From Steinernema hermaphroditum (lineage: Eukaryota > Nematoda > Chromadorea > Rhabditida > Steinernematidae): 64,000 nt of DNA. The notes under the pieces were generated by a model, which was not told the origin of the DNA, ran no database searches, and was given only the letters and a program-made list of their open reading frames with translations. The translations under genes and the position numbers were made by a program. Shown here piece after piece: positions 32,878 through 44,700 of the stretch (the stretch's first letter is position 1; every line of letters starts with the position of its first letter). Location of the stretch: positions 17,712,374-17,776,373 of the forward strand of contig CM059621.1 of NCBI GenBank assembly GCA_030435675.1. Reading direction: 5' to 3'.

Positions 32878-34176
32878 ATGTTCCAGATGTCCCACGAAAC
32901 ACTTCAACTCACTTATGAATATCTCAAGAGCGCCTATGATGACGCTCTAGTCCGGATTCATAAGTTAACATCACCTGAAGAATTGAAGAAAGCAGCGAAT
33001 GAAAGCAGAGCGAAGGCAACCGAATCCATCCTCGAAACTGCAGCGGACAAGTTCACGGAGATTCAACGACTGGTGAAACAACTCATGATTCTCCAAGCGT
33101 TCCGCTACCAAAACCAACGACTGCGGGATGAACTTCGGGCCACAGCCATGGGTCTACAATGCATCACGGAGACTTTGGACCAGGTTCAAGGAAAGAAGTC
33201 ATACGTTGATGAGTACACCAACTGGTTGGATTGCAAAGTGGAAGTCAATCGATTTGTCTACGATCCAAAGTTAGACAAGCCAGCTTCAGATCCAATGGTG
33301 AAGGTTACAAGTCATGAGACCAGAGACCGTGAACTCCTAGTGAAGAAATTGGACGAAAACCTCGAATCCATTATGAGCACGATCAGACGCGTCGAAGAGA
33401 CTATGAATGACGTCTTTGAAAGACCACTAGTCATCAAAGAAGTCAAAGACGCTAAAGTAAACACCGAAGAATCAGAAGGAGTTGAGATTCATGTCCAAGA
33501 AATCCAGACCGAACAAATGGAAGTATCCATCCCAAACTTAGTAGAAGACGATGAGTTGATGGAAGAGACCGAATAGCTTGACTACGACGAAGATCCCGAG
33601 GAAATCCAGAATTCGCAGTCCGTGGATGGACAAGAAGACGAATCACTAGAGACAGCCGAAGGGGCCACTCAGACGGACCTCTCAGTCATTCCACGTTTCG
33701 AAGGAAATGCAGCAGCACGATGCAAGTGCCTCAAGGTAGTGCAGAGAAGAATCGAAATTCATTTGCATGACATATATGAAGAAATTCAAGAGCTGAGAGG
33801 TCTAATCCATTCCCGTACTATTGACCCACACAGAGTCGTCCATGGAAATCTCCAAGGCGTCTTTTGTGGAGACACGGGAAGGCATTATTCGGAACAATGT
33901 CCTGTGAAAACCCACATTGATGATAGGAAGGATGAACTGAACCGTCGACACAGATGTTTCAAGTGTTTACAAATGCATGGAGGCCGGTGTCTGAAGCACT
34001 ATCAGTGCCGCCACTGTTTAAGCCATGACCATCACCAGGCAATCTGTCCCAGGATCACAGACATTGCGATTCTGAAGGTTCGCAGAGAAGAGCTAGAAAT
34101 CGAAAGGACAGAAGCTAGTAACGTCTTGGCTGAAGTGCGAGAAGAATTCGACCGATTGGAAACAAGTCATCCATAG
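32878..34176 (+). CDS. extra 3' ORF with Gag-like CysHis array, one in-frame TAG
   Basis: This 433-codon frame lies between env and the 3' LTR. It begins ATG at 32878, or ATG 32887 just after TGTTCCAG, which could be a splice acceptor for a subgenomic RNA. Residues 1-230 are helical and probably coiled-coil. A single TAG at 33574-33576 interrupts a continuous acidic segment; the frame reopens at once and runs to 34176. The last third has cysteines and histidines spaced like the element's own Gag knuckles (RCFKCLQMHGGRC; CRHCLSHDHHQAIC). I infer a diverged second nucleocapsid-like protein. The stop may be a mutation in this copy or a readthrough site. I know of no equivalent ORF in described BEL/Pao elements. 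Confidence 0.8.
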
Positions 34177-34189
34177 AAGCATCAACTGT

Positions 34190-34202
34190 CAAGCGGGGGG
34201 AC
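34190..34202 (+). other. polypurine tract before the 3' LTR
   Basis: CAAGCGGGGGGAC directly precedes the TGTCGC start of the 3' LTR, the usual plus-strand priming position. Confidence 0.75.
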
Positions 34203-34587
34203 TGTCGCGTCCGCGACTTCATTCGAACCATCCTTTCTTAATCATCAAGTCATCCTATTCAAAGATCACCATCGGAGGAGTTGTGAGTCAAGATTTCAAA
34301 AGTACAAAAGTGTCAACAACTGGATCACGAGGCAAATAAGGGAAGGACTTGCGGGCCGTCGAAAACAACTTAACGACCCGCCACAGATCGCTCCCCTTCC
34401 TCACTCTTCCACCCGAACATCGTTCTTCCCTGTTACGTGTTAAATTTGTCGTGTTTGTATTTTATAAAAGGTTTAATTACCCAAGTTTGAGATCCCACAG
34501 AACTATACATCCTAACGTGATCCAATCAAAGACCCGCGTGGCAGATTTCATCGAACGAGCTTCTAACCAGCGAGACCCGACCGTACA
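34203..34587 (+). repeat. 3' LTR
   Basis: 385 bp, differing from the 5' LTR at one position before the last four bases; ends TACA directly before CCGGG. Contains TATAAAA and SL1 at the same offsets as the 5' LTR. Confidence 0.95.
34470..34491 (+). promoter_or_regulatory. complete SL1 spliced-leader exon within the 3' LTR
   Basis: 22 of 22 nt, at offset 267 in the LTR, the same as in the 5' LTR. Confidence 0.97.
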
Positions 34588-36356
34588 CCGGGCCCGTCTC
34601 CGCTCATCCACTCTACCAGCTCATTCCAGTATCTGGAAAAGCGGCGAACACGACACCCTGCAAAGCAGTAACATCATCGGAAGGAATCAACTGCTTGGAG
34701 GTGACTCTGCGGCAAGAAAACAATATGACTGCACTGTTGGTCGAAATAATTAGGAACATACAGACAGTAAAAGAAAAACTTTCAGACTCGACTGTGTGGG
34801 AATTTTGAAAATATGCACTTATGACGTGAAGCAGCGCCGTCTTACCAAAAGTGCCTCGAACTGCTCAGTATGTCTCGTATTTCGAGCGTTCATTCCCGAT
34901 CCAAGTGGCGGTCCAGATACCGTAATCCAAACGGAGAGCGAGCCAATTCGATGTGTGCAGCAGCTTGGCGTCCCCGAAGTTTTCAAAATGTCTCTGAACA
35001 CTGCAAATGCTAGAGGCGGCTGCGATCTTTTCGTAATTGGAAGAAATTTCGACCACAACACTACCGTTCTCTTCAGGGAATACAAAGAAGGTACTTTGCA
35101 GAAACTTTGAACAATTACTAAAAAAAGCTTTAGACGGCAATCTTTCGTGGAGCGCTGAGGCCCCCATCGATAAACAATATTTACATCAGGTTTAGTTGAA
35201 CACCTACGACATAGGTTCATCTCACTTTTAGTGCCACATAGTATGCACAGTGCCCACGTACCACAGCCTTGGACGCGGCGGGACCGTATCGGTCACAGTA
35301 AAGTGCGGCTCCAAGTTGAGCCATCCAACCACGTTCCACTTCACGCCGAATCCCGGTCAGTTATCGAGGCGGTGAAATGCCTTTATGCACCTCAATTCTC
35401 CCCTCCTTACGCTTCTCTCCTAATCTTTCCCTCAGCCTCGCACTGCCTTCAACGGTGTGGGCCAAGGTAGGGTGCGACCCGGCTTTGTCTCATCTAGTTT
35501 CAGGCCTCTGCTTTCTTCAGGCCTCTTGCATTTAGAATGGGATGGAAGTGATGTAGAAAAGGGGTATATAGAACTGGTTATTGAATGGGTTCTTATTTTC
35601 TGCAGAAGGTTATATACATCAACCTATTTCGAAAATTTAATTGTACGTTGGCATGTCAGTTAATCCTCTTTAAAACTGCAAGACAAAAAACTGAAATGTC
35701 GTGGAACAAAAGAACTGAACGTATAGCGTAAATTCAATTTTTAACATCATAACTACCCTCTATTTTTTTCTTTTTAACAGATGAAATCAATGGTACTCTA
35801 GTTCTCCCAACTTTTGACTTGATTTGATCGCATGACCGACAAAAGTTAAGTGCTGCCATACTGCACCCTCACCTCTGCTTCTTGATTTTCCATTCTGCAA
35901 AAACATCTACTGATGAACGCCTTTATCGTGCCTTTGCTTCTGTTTCGCAACAGGAATTCTTCATCACCGTAGACTGCATTCTCGGGGCAAAGTACACAAC
36001 TCATTGCCACGCTCTCTCGATCACCCCACTTTCGCGGCGACGATAAACATCGCCCTATTACAATTTAGTGCTGCGCCCTTCAGATCCTGATTAGGGACCG
36101 ACTCCTTCCCTTATGGTCCCCATCCTTACGCTGAATCACAAAATCTTTAGAAGACGATGACTGGCGGCCGCCAGAGTCCCCGAAGTACGAGATCCCTTCG
36201 TATGACAGAGGCTACGAGGCGTCATACACTCCATTGGGCTACGGTAGCCTATCGCACGGTCCAGGCAGCTCCGGAGCATATCACCACGACGACGACAAAG
36301 GTGCGGCTTTCGGCAAACGAATGAAGCTTACCGAAGACGCTGGCGTGTATTTCTGA
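34588..36356 (+). pseudogene. NFAT5/TonEBP-like Rel-homology protein, 3' part (interrupted)
   Basis: After the right CCGGG copy the broken exon resumes at 34593 (PVSAHPLYQLIPVSGKAANT) and ends at 34735. Further exons are 34786-35090, 35134-35189, 35232-35355 and 36151-36356, all in frame with GT-AG introns. They encode the rest of the Rel DNA-binding half (NNMTALLDCVGILKI) and the IPT/TIG dimerisation half (GGCDLFVIGRNF; SAEAPIDKQYLHQCHIVCTV). A short acidic and Tyr/Gly-rich tail with a basic GKRMKL patch ends at TGA 36356. Removing the element and one duplication copy restores an open frame of about 352 codons. No other lesion is visible, so the gene was probably functional until this insertion. 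Confidence 0.85.
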
Positions 36357-37167
36357 TTCGCCAATCAACAGCTGTCTCCGTACACCAAATGTATTATCTT
36401 TCGATTGCGGGTGATTGTTCGCTTCCATTTGTTGATTAACTTACAATTTATGGGTGAGATTTGAGATTCGATGGATAATATTGATATATATATTTTTTTT
36501 CTGTCACAGAGGCAAGTAGAAGAAAGATGAATAAAAGATAGTCGCAGTGTCGTGTCCGTGGGACACCGAGTTCCACGCTCAAGGGCATGTGTGATTCCCC
36601 TGGTCAAGCTCAGTCTAATAAGCGAAAATATACATACGCAACGACGCAACTGTCACGAGATGAACTCAAGAATGAAATTAGAACAGAGAAAATTGGTGAA
36701 ATTGTGGAAAATGAAAAGTGGAGTCTGAACGCTCTAGAATGAGATCGACTTGTAAAATTGATATTTTGTATGTGCTTCTAAGAGACTGTTAAAAATGCAC
36801 AAGGAGCTGGAATACACGCATTGCATTAATATTAAAGAACGGAAAATGGCTGATGTTGCGCGCATCCACTACTCTTGCAATCTTTACTGTTTGGCCTAAG
36901 CGGCAGGTTGACGATTATGTGAAAAAATAGCACAGGTGAAAAATGCGCACAACTTTTTTCATGAACAGAATTTGTGTGACCGTTCTGATGATGGCTTTAT
37001 TTAGAAGTGCTAGGATATCAGCGAAGCTGTTAAGACTACAGACTCGCCCTTCGGGCTCGCTTTAAATCGATAGGCATAGTCCTAAGCCGGAGCCTAAGCT
37101 AAGCCTGGATGTTGGGCCGCACGCAAAATGAATACGGAGCTCGCTTCGCTCCCCCGCAGCTGTCTGT
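36357..37167. other. no gene; dispersed repeat near the end
   Basis: 3' flank of the NFAT5-like gene. At about 37035-37150 a repeat matches 3700-3810 in inverse orientation (GGGCTCGCTTTAAAT... and TAAGCCGGAGCCTAAGC). Confidence 0.5.
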
Positions 37168-37863
37168 GTGCACAATCCGTGGAGAGCGTGGTCTGAAACT
37201 CCATTTCAAATATCTATCTGTGTTATGAAAAAAGTTTGCTCCTTTTTCACCCGTGCTCTTCTTTCACTTGTGCTCTTTTTTCACTGTGCTCTTTTTTCAC
37301 CTGTGCTCTTTTTTCATGAAACCCAGGTTGACTACTACAAGCACTTAATTCCCTACCCGAAATGCTATCAAGACAAATGCCGCTTGTCCTGCGGCGTGGG
37401 AACAAACGAAATTGTTTTGATTGGCGTTCTGAAGATCCGCCAGCAAAACAAAAGAACACTATGGGAAACAGAAGGCGTGGTCATTGCCGCTTCCGATTGG
37501 ACAGCCAACCTTCTGGAAGTCCTTAAAGAGGACGCCAGAAGAGCGGCCACATTTGTGTTCGTGGTCCTGGCAGCGCTCGCAGTCACGTACTGCTGCGGCC
37601 CAATGCTGATCCAACTCGCGCTCGGCCTTATATGGAGATGTTTAAAAGCTCCGTTTCAGAAGAATCTACTAAAACTGCTTCTGCTGGGCACCGTAACTAA
37701 CGTCATGGCTAAGCAATGGGATATCAATGAAAACCTGGAGATGTCCCCTTTCAGCCCCACAACTCGGTCAAGCCCGCGGCTCACGAGATTCGACACGCTG
37801 AAGAAAGATTCCGCATTATCGGGGCGATGCTTAAAACCAAGAAAAATAAGGCTAACTCAATGA
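37168..37863 (+). pseudogene. fragment of a second retroelement Env
   Basis: The 231-codon open frame has an Env-like C-terminal part: a cysteine pair region (CYQDKCRLSCGVGTNEIVL), then a membrane anchor (FVFVVLAALAVTYCCG) followed by a second hydrophobic stretch. This order parallels the C-terminal end of the intact element's Env, but the sequence is clearly different. No pol or LTR is recognised beside it. The first ~50 codons run through a simple tandem repeat (37252-37317) and are probably not original coding sequence. Confidence 0.6.
37252..37317. repeat. short tandem repeat, ~18-nt unit
   Basis: About four imperfect copies of GTGCTCTTTTTTCACCT. Confidence 0.8.
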
Positions 37864-38400
37864 GTTGGAGCCTAAGGAGCGACGCAGCGAGAGCTGCCCG
37901 CGAATTCGGCAACGATGTCAGACTCTCGCGCGGTACCATCGAGAACCATTTGGTTCGCCTAGCGAACGCCAAGGCCGAATTCGTGGCCTACCGACAGATG
38001 GCTGAATGGGCCATCGACGTGGATCATGGTCTAGATGGCTCCTCGTAACTACTGCAAAATACGCTGGAACTCAATTCGATCACCACAGGGACAATCGAAG
38101 AGACAGCCAGCCAGCTGGAGCTCATCAATGAGGGCGCTTAAGAAGCCTTGTCCTCAAAAGAATCATTGCGAGCACGGAGTCGGAACGACTGAACGTTGCT
38201 CGAGGAAAAGGAAACCTCTACGAGAACGACATCTCGTTCCGACGCACCTTCGACATTCGACAAGGAAGGCATCCGGTGACCGGCTGCCCACCGGGACGTC
38301 CACTTCACCGCTTTTACTTCAGAACTTCGCCATCGTCGTCCCAGCGTGAAGACCAATCGGCCGAAGATCGAAGAGCGCGCGCCCACTCGCCGTGAACACC
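37864..38400 (+). pseudogene. decayed ORF downstream of the Env fragment
   Basis: Open stretches separated by stops and frame changes are rich in helix-forming residues (for example RLANAKAEFVAYRQMAEWA, then ASQLELINEG in another frame). The position just 3' of an Env fragment matches that of the extra 3' ORF in the intact element. No CysHis array is visible, so the link is tentative. Confidence 0.3.
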
Positions 38401-38785
38401 GTCAAAAGTTTTGTGAGAGAGCTTGTGTCTCCCATCTTCGCCTAGCGACCTGAGTTCGTTGCGAACGCCTGGTCACACACGTCTGAACCAGCACATTACG
38501 ACTTGTAAGAGAACCATACCCTCAGCGATATTTTACTTTTCGAAACTTTTAACTTTACTTTTCGTAATACGGAAACAAATTTTTCGGAACAGCACAATAA
38601 CAATACGACTTTATTTCATGAATGAAGAGGCTTTGCACGACACCGAAAATAGACAAACAGAGGATATCTCTTGCATCTGGCTTCACTCCTTACATGGCGT
38701 TGATGTCGAACCGGTTTGACGTATGTTTCAATAAAAACAATGCTAACAGTTTTTGAAGAGGCGAAGAGCTGAATCCGGAGCAGAT
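38401..38785. other. no gene recognised; 3' flank of innexin
   Basis: AT-rich, short frames only. Confidence 0.4.
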
Positions 38786-40002
38786 TCATCGGAGATCTTC
38801 CGCGATGCGATCCATGCTTTGCATGTAGATTTCTTTGGCGATGTCGTTTGCTACGATGGCTCCATTGTGTTGTTTTATCAGAACGAGAAGGAGGATTCCA
38901 TCGGCGCCAAGGAAGTCGATAACGTGGCTCTTCCTGTCGATCTTAGTGTTCGGCCACTAAAAAGAGATGCATAATTTTGAAAAGCAATGCTATGTCATCG
39001 CGGGAGATTCGAAAAGTGATGCTAGTCATGAAATGAGCGCCTTACCATCAGAAGTTTCTTTAAAAGTCGGCGACGGAGTGCAGGGATAAGTAAGTTACTT
39101 GTGGAGCATAGAGCAGAAGTGAAGGTGATGGCCGAGAGGAACGATGACCAGATGAGGTAGAAAGTGAAGACGGAATGGTAGAATCCGTTAAGCGGCAAGG
39201 TGCATTCCATCGATTCGGTATCCTGGGGCTGAAAGCATAGGTGCATAGAGTGACATCCACAGAAGGTCACGGTACCTCGTGGAATTCCAGAATGCATTGT
39301 CCTTTCAGTGGAAAACCGTCATCGACGATGTGCGAGGTGATGAACAATTGGAACGCCACGATTCCTACGTACAACAACTTGGTGCAGATGTACGCGACAG
39401 TGCCAGTGATTTTGGAAGATCTAAAGGAAAATTTCGAACTCTCTGCAGAGGAACTAACCTCTTGTTGATCTCGCAAGAGTCTTGGATAATTTTGGCACAT
39501 CTGACAAGCTGTATTTCGTGATCTTCTCCAGACAACGAGCTAAGCTTCTCGGCTTCAAGGACCATGGCTCGAAAATCTGTGTTGTGAAAGTGGAGCATCA
39601 CTTTCCAGAACAGTTTCGGCAAAATGCTGAACAGTGACATGGCTAGGAAGATGTACGGGTACCACATGTAGTATGCCAATCTTCCACGACTGAGATCTGG
39701 CATGTCTTTTTCATCCAGGCGATACAGCCCCTCAATGTAGCACCGCTGAAGATAGTGTTCGACGTGGGAGTCTGAAAGAAAGGGATATTGTGATACTGAT
39801 GTAGGCACTACTTACGGATCGGGGCCCTGGGATTTGGTAAAAGGCAGGTAATGGCGCGGCCAAATTGAACCTGACCGAAGGCCAGAACTGTTAGCATCAT
39901 CGTTATTCCGAAGGCCACGCTGCCATTGAGGCGATCGATCAGATCGTCCAGAGGGTCGTTGAGGAATCCGATGAGAGGGAAAACTTCGGATCCGATGAAC
40001 AT
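38786..40002 (-). CDS. innexin (gap-junction protein)
   Basis: Five exons (39816-40002, 39459-39771, 39276-39420, 39046-39228, 38786-38956) join in frame to give 332 residues. The order is an N-terminal cytoplasmic stretch, TM1 (SVAFGITMMLTVLAFGQ), first extracellular loop with cysteines (ITCLLPN, YLQRCY), and TM2 region (YYMWYPYIFLAMSLFS). A cytoplasmic loop, TM3, second extracellular loop (GQCILEFHE; MECTLPLNGFYH), TM4 and the innexin C-terminal motif (DFLGADGILLLVLIKQH) follow. Innexins form hexameric hemichannels and intercellular channels. The protein is slightly shorter than most family members. The orthologue is not assigned. A second, different innexin lies at 54.8-56.5 kb on the other strand. 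Confidence 0.88.
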
Positions 40003-40576
40003 GGTGGAATGTGCGGAATCTGGAAAGGAGTTTGGGGATTAGTTGCGGAAATAGTACATGCAGAAAGAGGTCACGATATAGAGGAGAAGGGCATTTTAAA
40101 CGGACGCGGGAAGTTTCGAAATAATTTAATCAACTGCGGTGGCATCACTTTTGGCAGACGAACCGACGAGCCCTTTGTAAAGCAGATTTATTCTCAAGTT
40201 ACGATATGCTGATTGTTTAAAATCTGCACTCACAGTGCGCTGAAGATTATGTGTTTCGATCGTTTCGATTTACTATTTACGTTTCGATCGCGGGCTCGTA
40301 CGAAATTGTGAAGTCGAAATTCTCTGAAAAGGCACAACAGCCTTTGTGTTTTAAGACTTTCTTATTTCACAATCTGTTTGCTATATTGCATAGCATGGGG
40401 CACAGAGAGGGGCATAGGATGAGATATGTACCGGGGACGGGATAAGGCATTCAACGGGCGTGGAGGATGGGTGGACTGGAGTGGTAGACTGTAGACGTAG
40501 ACAGGGTCAGTTTCCTCAACATGGCCAGATCAGACACGAGGCTCTCTGGCAGAAGACATGAAATCATTCAGCATTA
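40003..40576. other. innexin upstream region; no gene
   Basis: Lies between the innexin start and the left inverted repeat of the large element. No coding support. Confidence 0.4.
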
Positions 40577-41126
40577 AGCGGTTGAAACCCCAAAGGTTGA
40601 AATCCCAAAAGGGGACGGTTCAGACCTCAGGGGAACGGTTGGACAGTTCAAATCCTCAAAAACAAGGGACGGTCTAAATCCTAAAGGGGACGGCTTTATG
40701 CCTGTATGCCTTATTTGTTACTTGAAATATGACAAAAGCGGTTAGATAAAACAACGTTTTATACGGCGCACAATATGAATGAAACTAAACTGACGGCACA
40801 GATCTCAAACGTTTCAGGCATCGAAAAATGCATCCAAAGAAGTTGCTTACTCGTTTGCACAACATTCAACCTAAATCCATTGTTTCAGACTCGAATATCT
40901 TATTGGCGCACATCGAAGGATGGATCAAATGGAGGACCTTTTGCTATAAACAGACGGGAAAAGCCAAAGGTCACAGATCTCCGATAATGAAGCAGCTAAG
41001 GGGCGCGCGGTCTGCGGCTCCTCTCCAAGTAGATTAGACAGATATGCCCTTGTCTAAGCAGCTGAGAGTTGTTTATTATGTGTAATCAGTATCCATATTC
41101 TCGCGCATTGTTATTGCTCACGAGTT
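40577..41126. repeat. left terminal inverted repeat
   Basis: Matches the reverse complement of 52700-53300. Includes GATATGCCCTTGTCTAAGC and TTGTTATTGCTCACGAG near its inner end, and an array of GGGACGGT-type units at its outer end. Confidence 0.85.
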
Positions 41127-41745
41127 CGAGGTGGTGCATGGGCTTCATGTGGTATAAATTGTGTGATGAACAGTGGCTGCTAACCACGTAAATCTTTGGG
41201 TCTCGCCTACCGAATGCACCTATCGCTTTGTTCTTTGTAGGTATCACTCACAGCTACCATGCCCACATAGCGACTCCACGAGCTCATTTTTAACTTTAAA
41301 GAAATAGAGGCCAAGTGTTGAAAAAGTGAGCGTTGGATTCTCAAAAAGTCCGACTACCCGAGGCTGCATCTTTTAAAGTTGACCTCCACAAAGACTCTCC
41401 ACTTTGAGCTGAGAGAGCTCTGTTCGGATGTTCATAGAACACTTTCTTCGCTCTATCATACCGTCGTCTGCGCTCGTCTACAAATGACGACACCAGAGGA
41501 AACCACTCATAATAAGACAAAGAAGTCAAAACTTGGACCAAAACATTTTTCGATCCCAAACCCCTTGTTTTCTATGAACGAGGGACCCGCCTTTTGTCCA
41601 GGAAGTGGGCTGCAGTTGTTTATTCAAATATTCCATACCGGGAATTATAGAGATGCATATATGTTAAGAAAAACTGCTACTTAAATCATCGGCCATTTTT
41701 TATGGATCAACCCAATACATACTTGACGCATCAATAAATGAATTA

Positions 41746-44700
41746 CTACTCGGACTCCAATGGTGAAACGTCCGTCGAACAGCTCCACAACAATTGTGAT
41801 ATCTTTGAAAGGTTTTGAGTTGCGCCCGAGGCTAGCTTTTGCCATAACTTCCGAAGATCTATCTCTCTAATAGGTACTTTATTCAGCTCCTTGGGTCCTA
41901 TTCTGAAGCACTCTTTCGGCCTGACTTTTTTTTCGGCAACGCCAATCTAAATCAGTTGTTTTGGAACTTTGTTTGAAAACTCACAAGTGCTCCAGTCTCA
42001 TTGTCGAAGATGTGGAAAGAGCTGGTCCTCGGAGTGGAACTCTTTCCTGGGAAAAAGTAGGCGATCAGTTTCTTTTCTCGTCGCTCACCACAGAGCATTA
42101 CGGTCGGCGCGCTGCCTTCACACAGCTTAACCAATTCGGTGATGTGATCGAGGTCTTGCAATCTTTTGACTTCTACATCACCTAACAACTTTGACTGAAA
42201 CTGTGTGCATTAGCTCAGGATTTCGCTTGTCTCATACCGTGTTTGCATTAATTCCGTAAAGGCCGATAGATGCAGTGTCCGTTGTCTTTATGGACTCAAC
42301 CGCACGACAAACCATTTCCTTGGTCCACGGCTTGTAGAGCCGATCGTCCATTTCTCTATATTCTTCGCCTGTTTCTTCCGTTCTATCGAAGGGACTTGGC
42401 TGGCACTTTGGGCATATATGCGGCCAGTCGAGATCGTTAAAGTTAGCGCCGTAGTTCCAGAGTAGCTCTTCGCCAGCCTAAATATACGCGTATACGTCTT
42501 TAGTTTCAAGAAGCACCTCAGCTTAATATTAGTGCATAATTTCAGAAGATAGTGATTTTGAAATAAAATCCATACTTTAATGCGTCTGATGGCTTTAAAG
42601 ATGGTGAGCGGTCCTGAGTGCTTCTCGCCTCGTAAGCTTAGAAAGTGCTTCTCAGGAGTTACATTCACACAACTCTTGTGCGGCGAGTGATTCATGAGTC
42701 GTCCAAGACTCATCACTGAGTCGTACTTAATGTTGTGCCCGATTGTCACAACTTTTATTCGTTCCTTTCGCTCGAAGGCATACGAGGTGATGATCTGATG
42801 GAGCTGGAAATCCTCATTTTTAAGACGCTCCATTCTCTGGTCGTATGTCGGTTTGTCCACAGTGTAGCCGCTGAAACCATTTAGGTTGAACATGGAATTT
42901 GAGCACATGACGTAGGAGGGAATGGTTCCTGTCTGCTTGGGTAAACGATCTGTGTAAATACTTACAAGTAATCGCATACAATAGATCCTTTAGGAATATC
43001 GCATTTTGCCCGAATTCCTCGACCAACGCCTATCCGTCGTGGCATTATTGCGAGCCACTCCCATTTCTGCACCGGATAGGCCGTTCGTCTTGTCCACAAT
43101 TCACGATCACTGAGCGGTTCAGCAGGGAACCAGTTGCAGGCTTTTGCATTGTGATTTGCTATGTCCTGTTGGATTTCGGCGAACATATCTTTCCTTGTCC
43201 ACCTGCAGGCTTCCTCCCTGAACATTTTGGCGTCTTGGGGGGAAACAACGGGAACTGCTCCTTGTGCTACTTTCTGAGCTACGAGAATTGCGTAAATGCC
43301 GCAATCGTAGCCGTTCTGTTGTTGGAACTGCTCGTTTTCAACCACGACCAGTCCTTTAGAGACGAGATTCAACGTTCTCGCAACTTTCTTGATGTATTTC
43401 GCCATTTCATTCGTTGGTTTACGATAGACAGAATCGTAAAACCTAATGACATCGTCGATCCTATCATGCACAGCGAGGGCCCAGTGATGGTGAGGTTCGT
43501 TACGGTGCAGAAGCATGAACGTTAGCCTCCGATGCACGTCTAACGCGTTTGTTGTTCCTGCGATCGTTAGTCCAATGGAGTTCCAGCCTATTACAGTCTC
43601 TGTAGGCAACAAGCGGGCAAGTAACGACATTATGCCACTGTTCGACATGTAACCGTCGAACCCCGAGGAGAGCAAGTCACCTTCTATCTCCCAGTTCAAC
43701 ATAGCGAGAACTTCGGCGGATTTGACATAAGGGACGATTGGAGGTAGCGATTCCAAATCTGAATAGAGGATTAGCATTATTATTAGACTCAACATAACAG
43801 TGAAATGTTGTTCGATAATATTTCTGTTCAATATAAATGTATCATATGTTGCTTACTCTGCTAACTTTAAAGACACATACCTTTCTTCTCGAGGTACTGT
43901 AAGAGGTCCGGTTTCTCTTTCTGTCGTTTTGCCTCATCTGATTCTGTTTCTTCTAAAAACGAGTTTAATTGTTTTATTACAGCCAACAAGGGAACATCTC
44001 AAATGCGGACATTTTGACCTAAAAATTGGGGAGCGGGTAGAGCATGCCGATATACTGTACAGCCCACATGCATAGTCTTATCTGCTCTAATTCACCAGCC
44101 TCGCGAAAGAGCCGTTTTCTTATGTGTTAGCATGATAGTGTCGGGACGCTGCCCCCGCGCTTCTAGAGACTGACTATAAAAGGTTGCGGTTGTCAGTCGT
44201 TAGGAAGAATGTTGGTGGAACCACTCATCCGCCTTCGTCTGTCTCCTCAATCACCGCCTTTCCCTTACAACCCTCGTTTCCCATCCTTATGAGTCCAATT
44301 ACCACCCGAAGAAATAAAAGATTTCCTATAAGGACTTTTTATGTTTTGTACATTTGTGCACCAGAGTAAACAAGAGGAAAAGGCTAAAATGTAGCACAAT
44401 CTGCTTCAAATAACTTCAAGCTGGCTTCAGATTTACGATGAAACACAAATGTCTACTGTCTACAGTAGTACATAAATATCCGTAAACAAAAAGTCTTTAA
44501 AAACTGATTTCACCAGCAAATTCGCCGACCCAATTTGACAACTCATCTTTTGAGAGGTACAACCCTTTTTTCTCACCAGAATGTAGCATAATTAACCGCA
44601 CTTTTTAAGGTGCTAAATGTGTACTTACCATCTGAGTAGAAGTGAAGATGCGGCGACATGACCGGATTATCTTCCGGCGCTTCAACTTCCTCTTCTGGAA

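Larger units (their letters stand above)
24512..34587 (+). mobile_element. full-length BEL/Pao LTR retroelement with Env and an extra 3' ORF
   Basis: The element is 10,076 bp: 5' LTR (24512-24896), primer-binding site, a single gag-pol-env frame (25013-32764), a second frame with Gag-like cysteines (32878-34176), polypurine tract and 3' LTR (34203-34587), flanked by CCGGG. I find one substitution between the LTRs over their first 381 bp (A/G at offset 365), plus a differing last 4 nt, so insertion was recent. It sits in the sense orientation inside a coding exon of the NFAT5-like gene. Pol order is protease, RT, RNase H, integrase, as in BEL/Pao. The phlebovirus-type Env resembles the arrangement described for the C. 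elegans Cer7 lineage. Confidence 0.97.

Noticed and set aside
34593..35355. NF-kB or EBF/UNC-3 identity for the disrupted Rel/IPT gene
   Set aside because: The order and wording of motifs (RARYLSEGSRG, NNMTALLDCVGILK, FVIGRNF) follow NFAT5-type proteins; the EBF zinc-knuckle and helix-loop-helix segments are absent.
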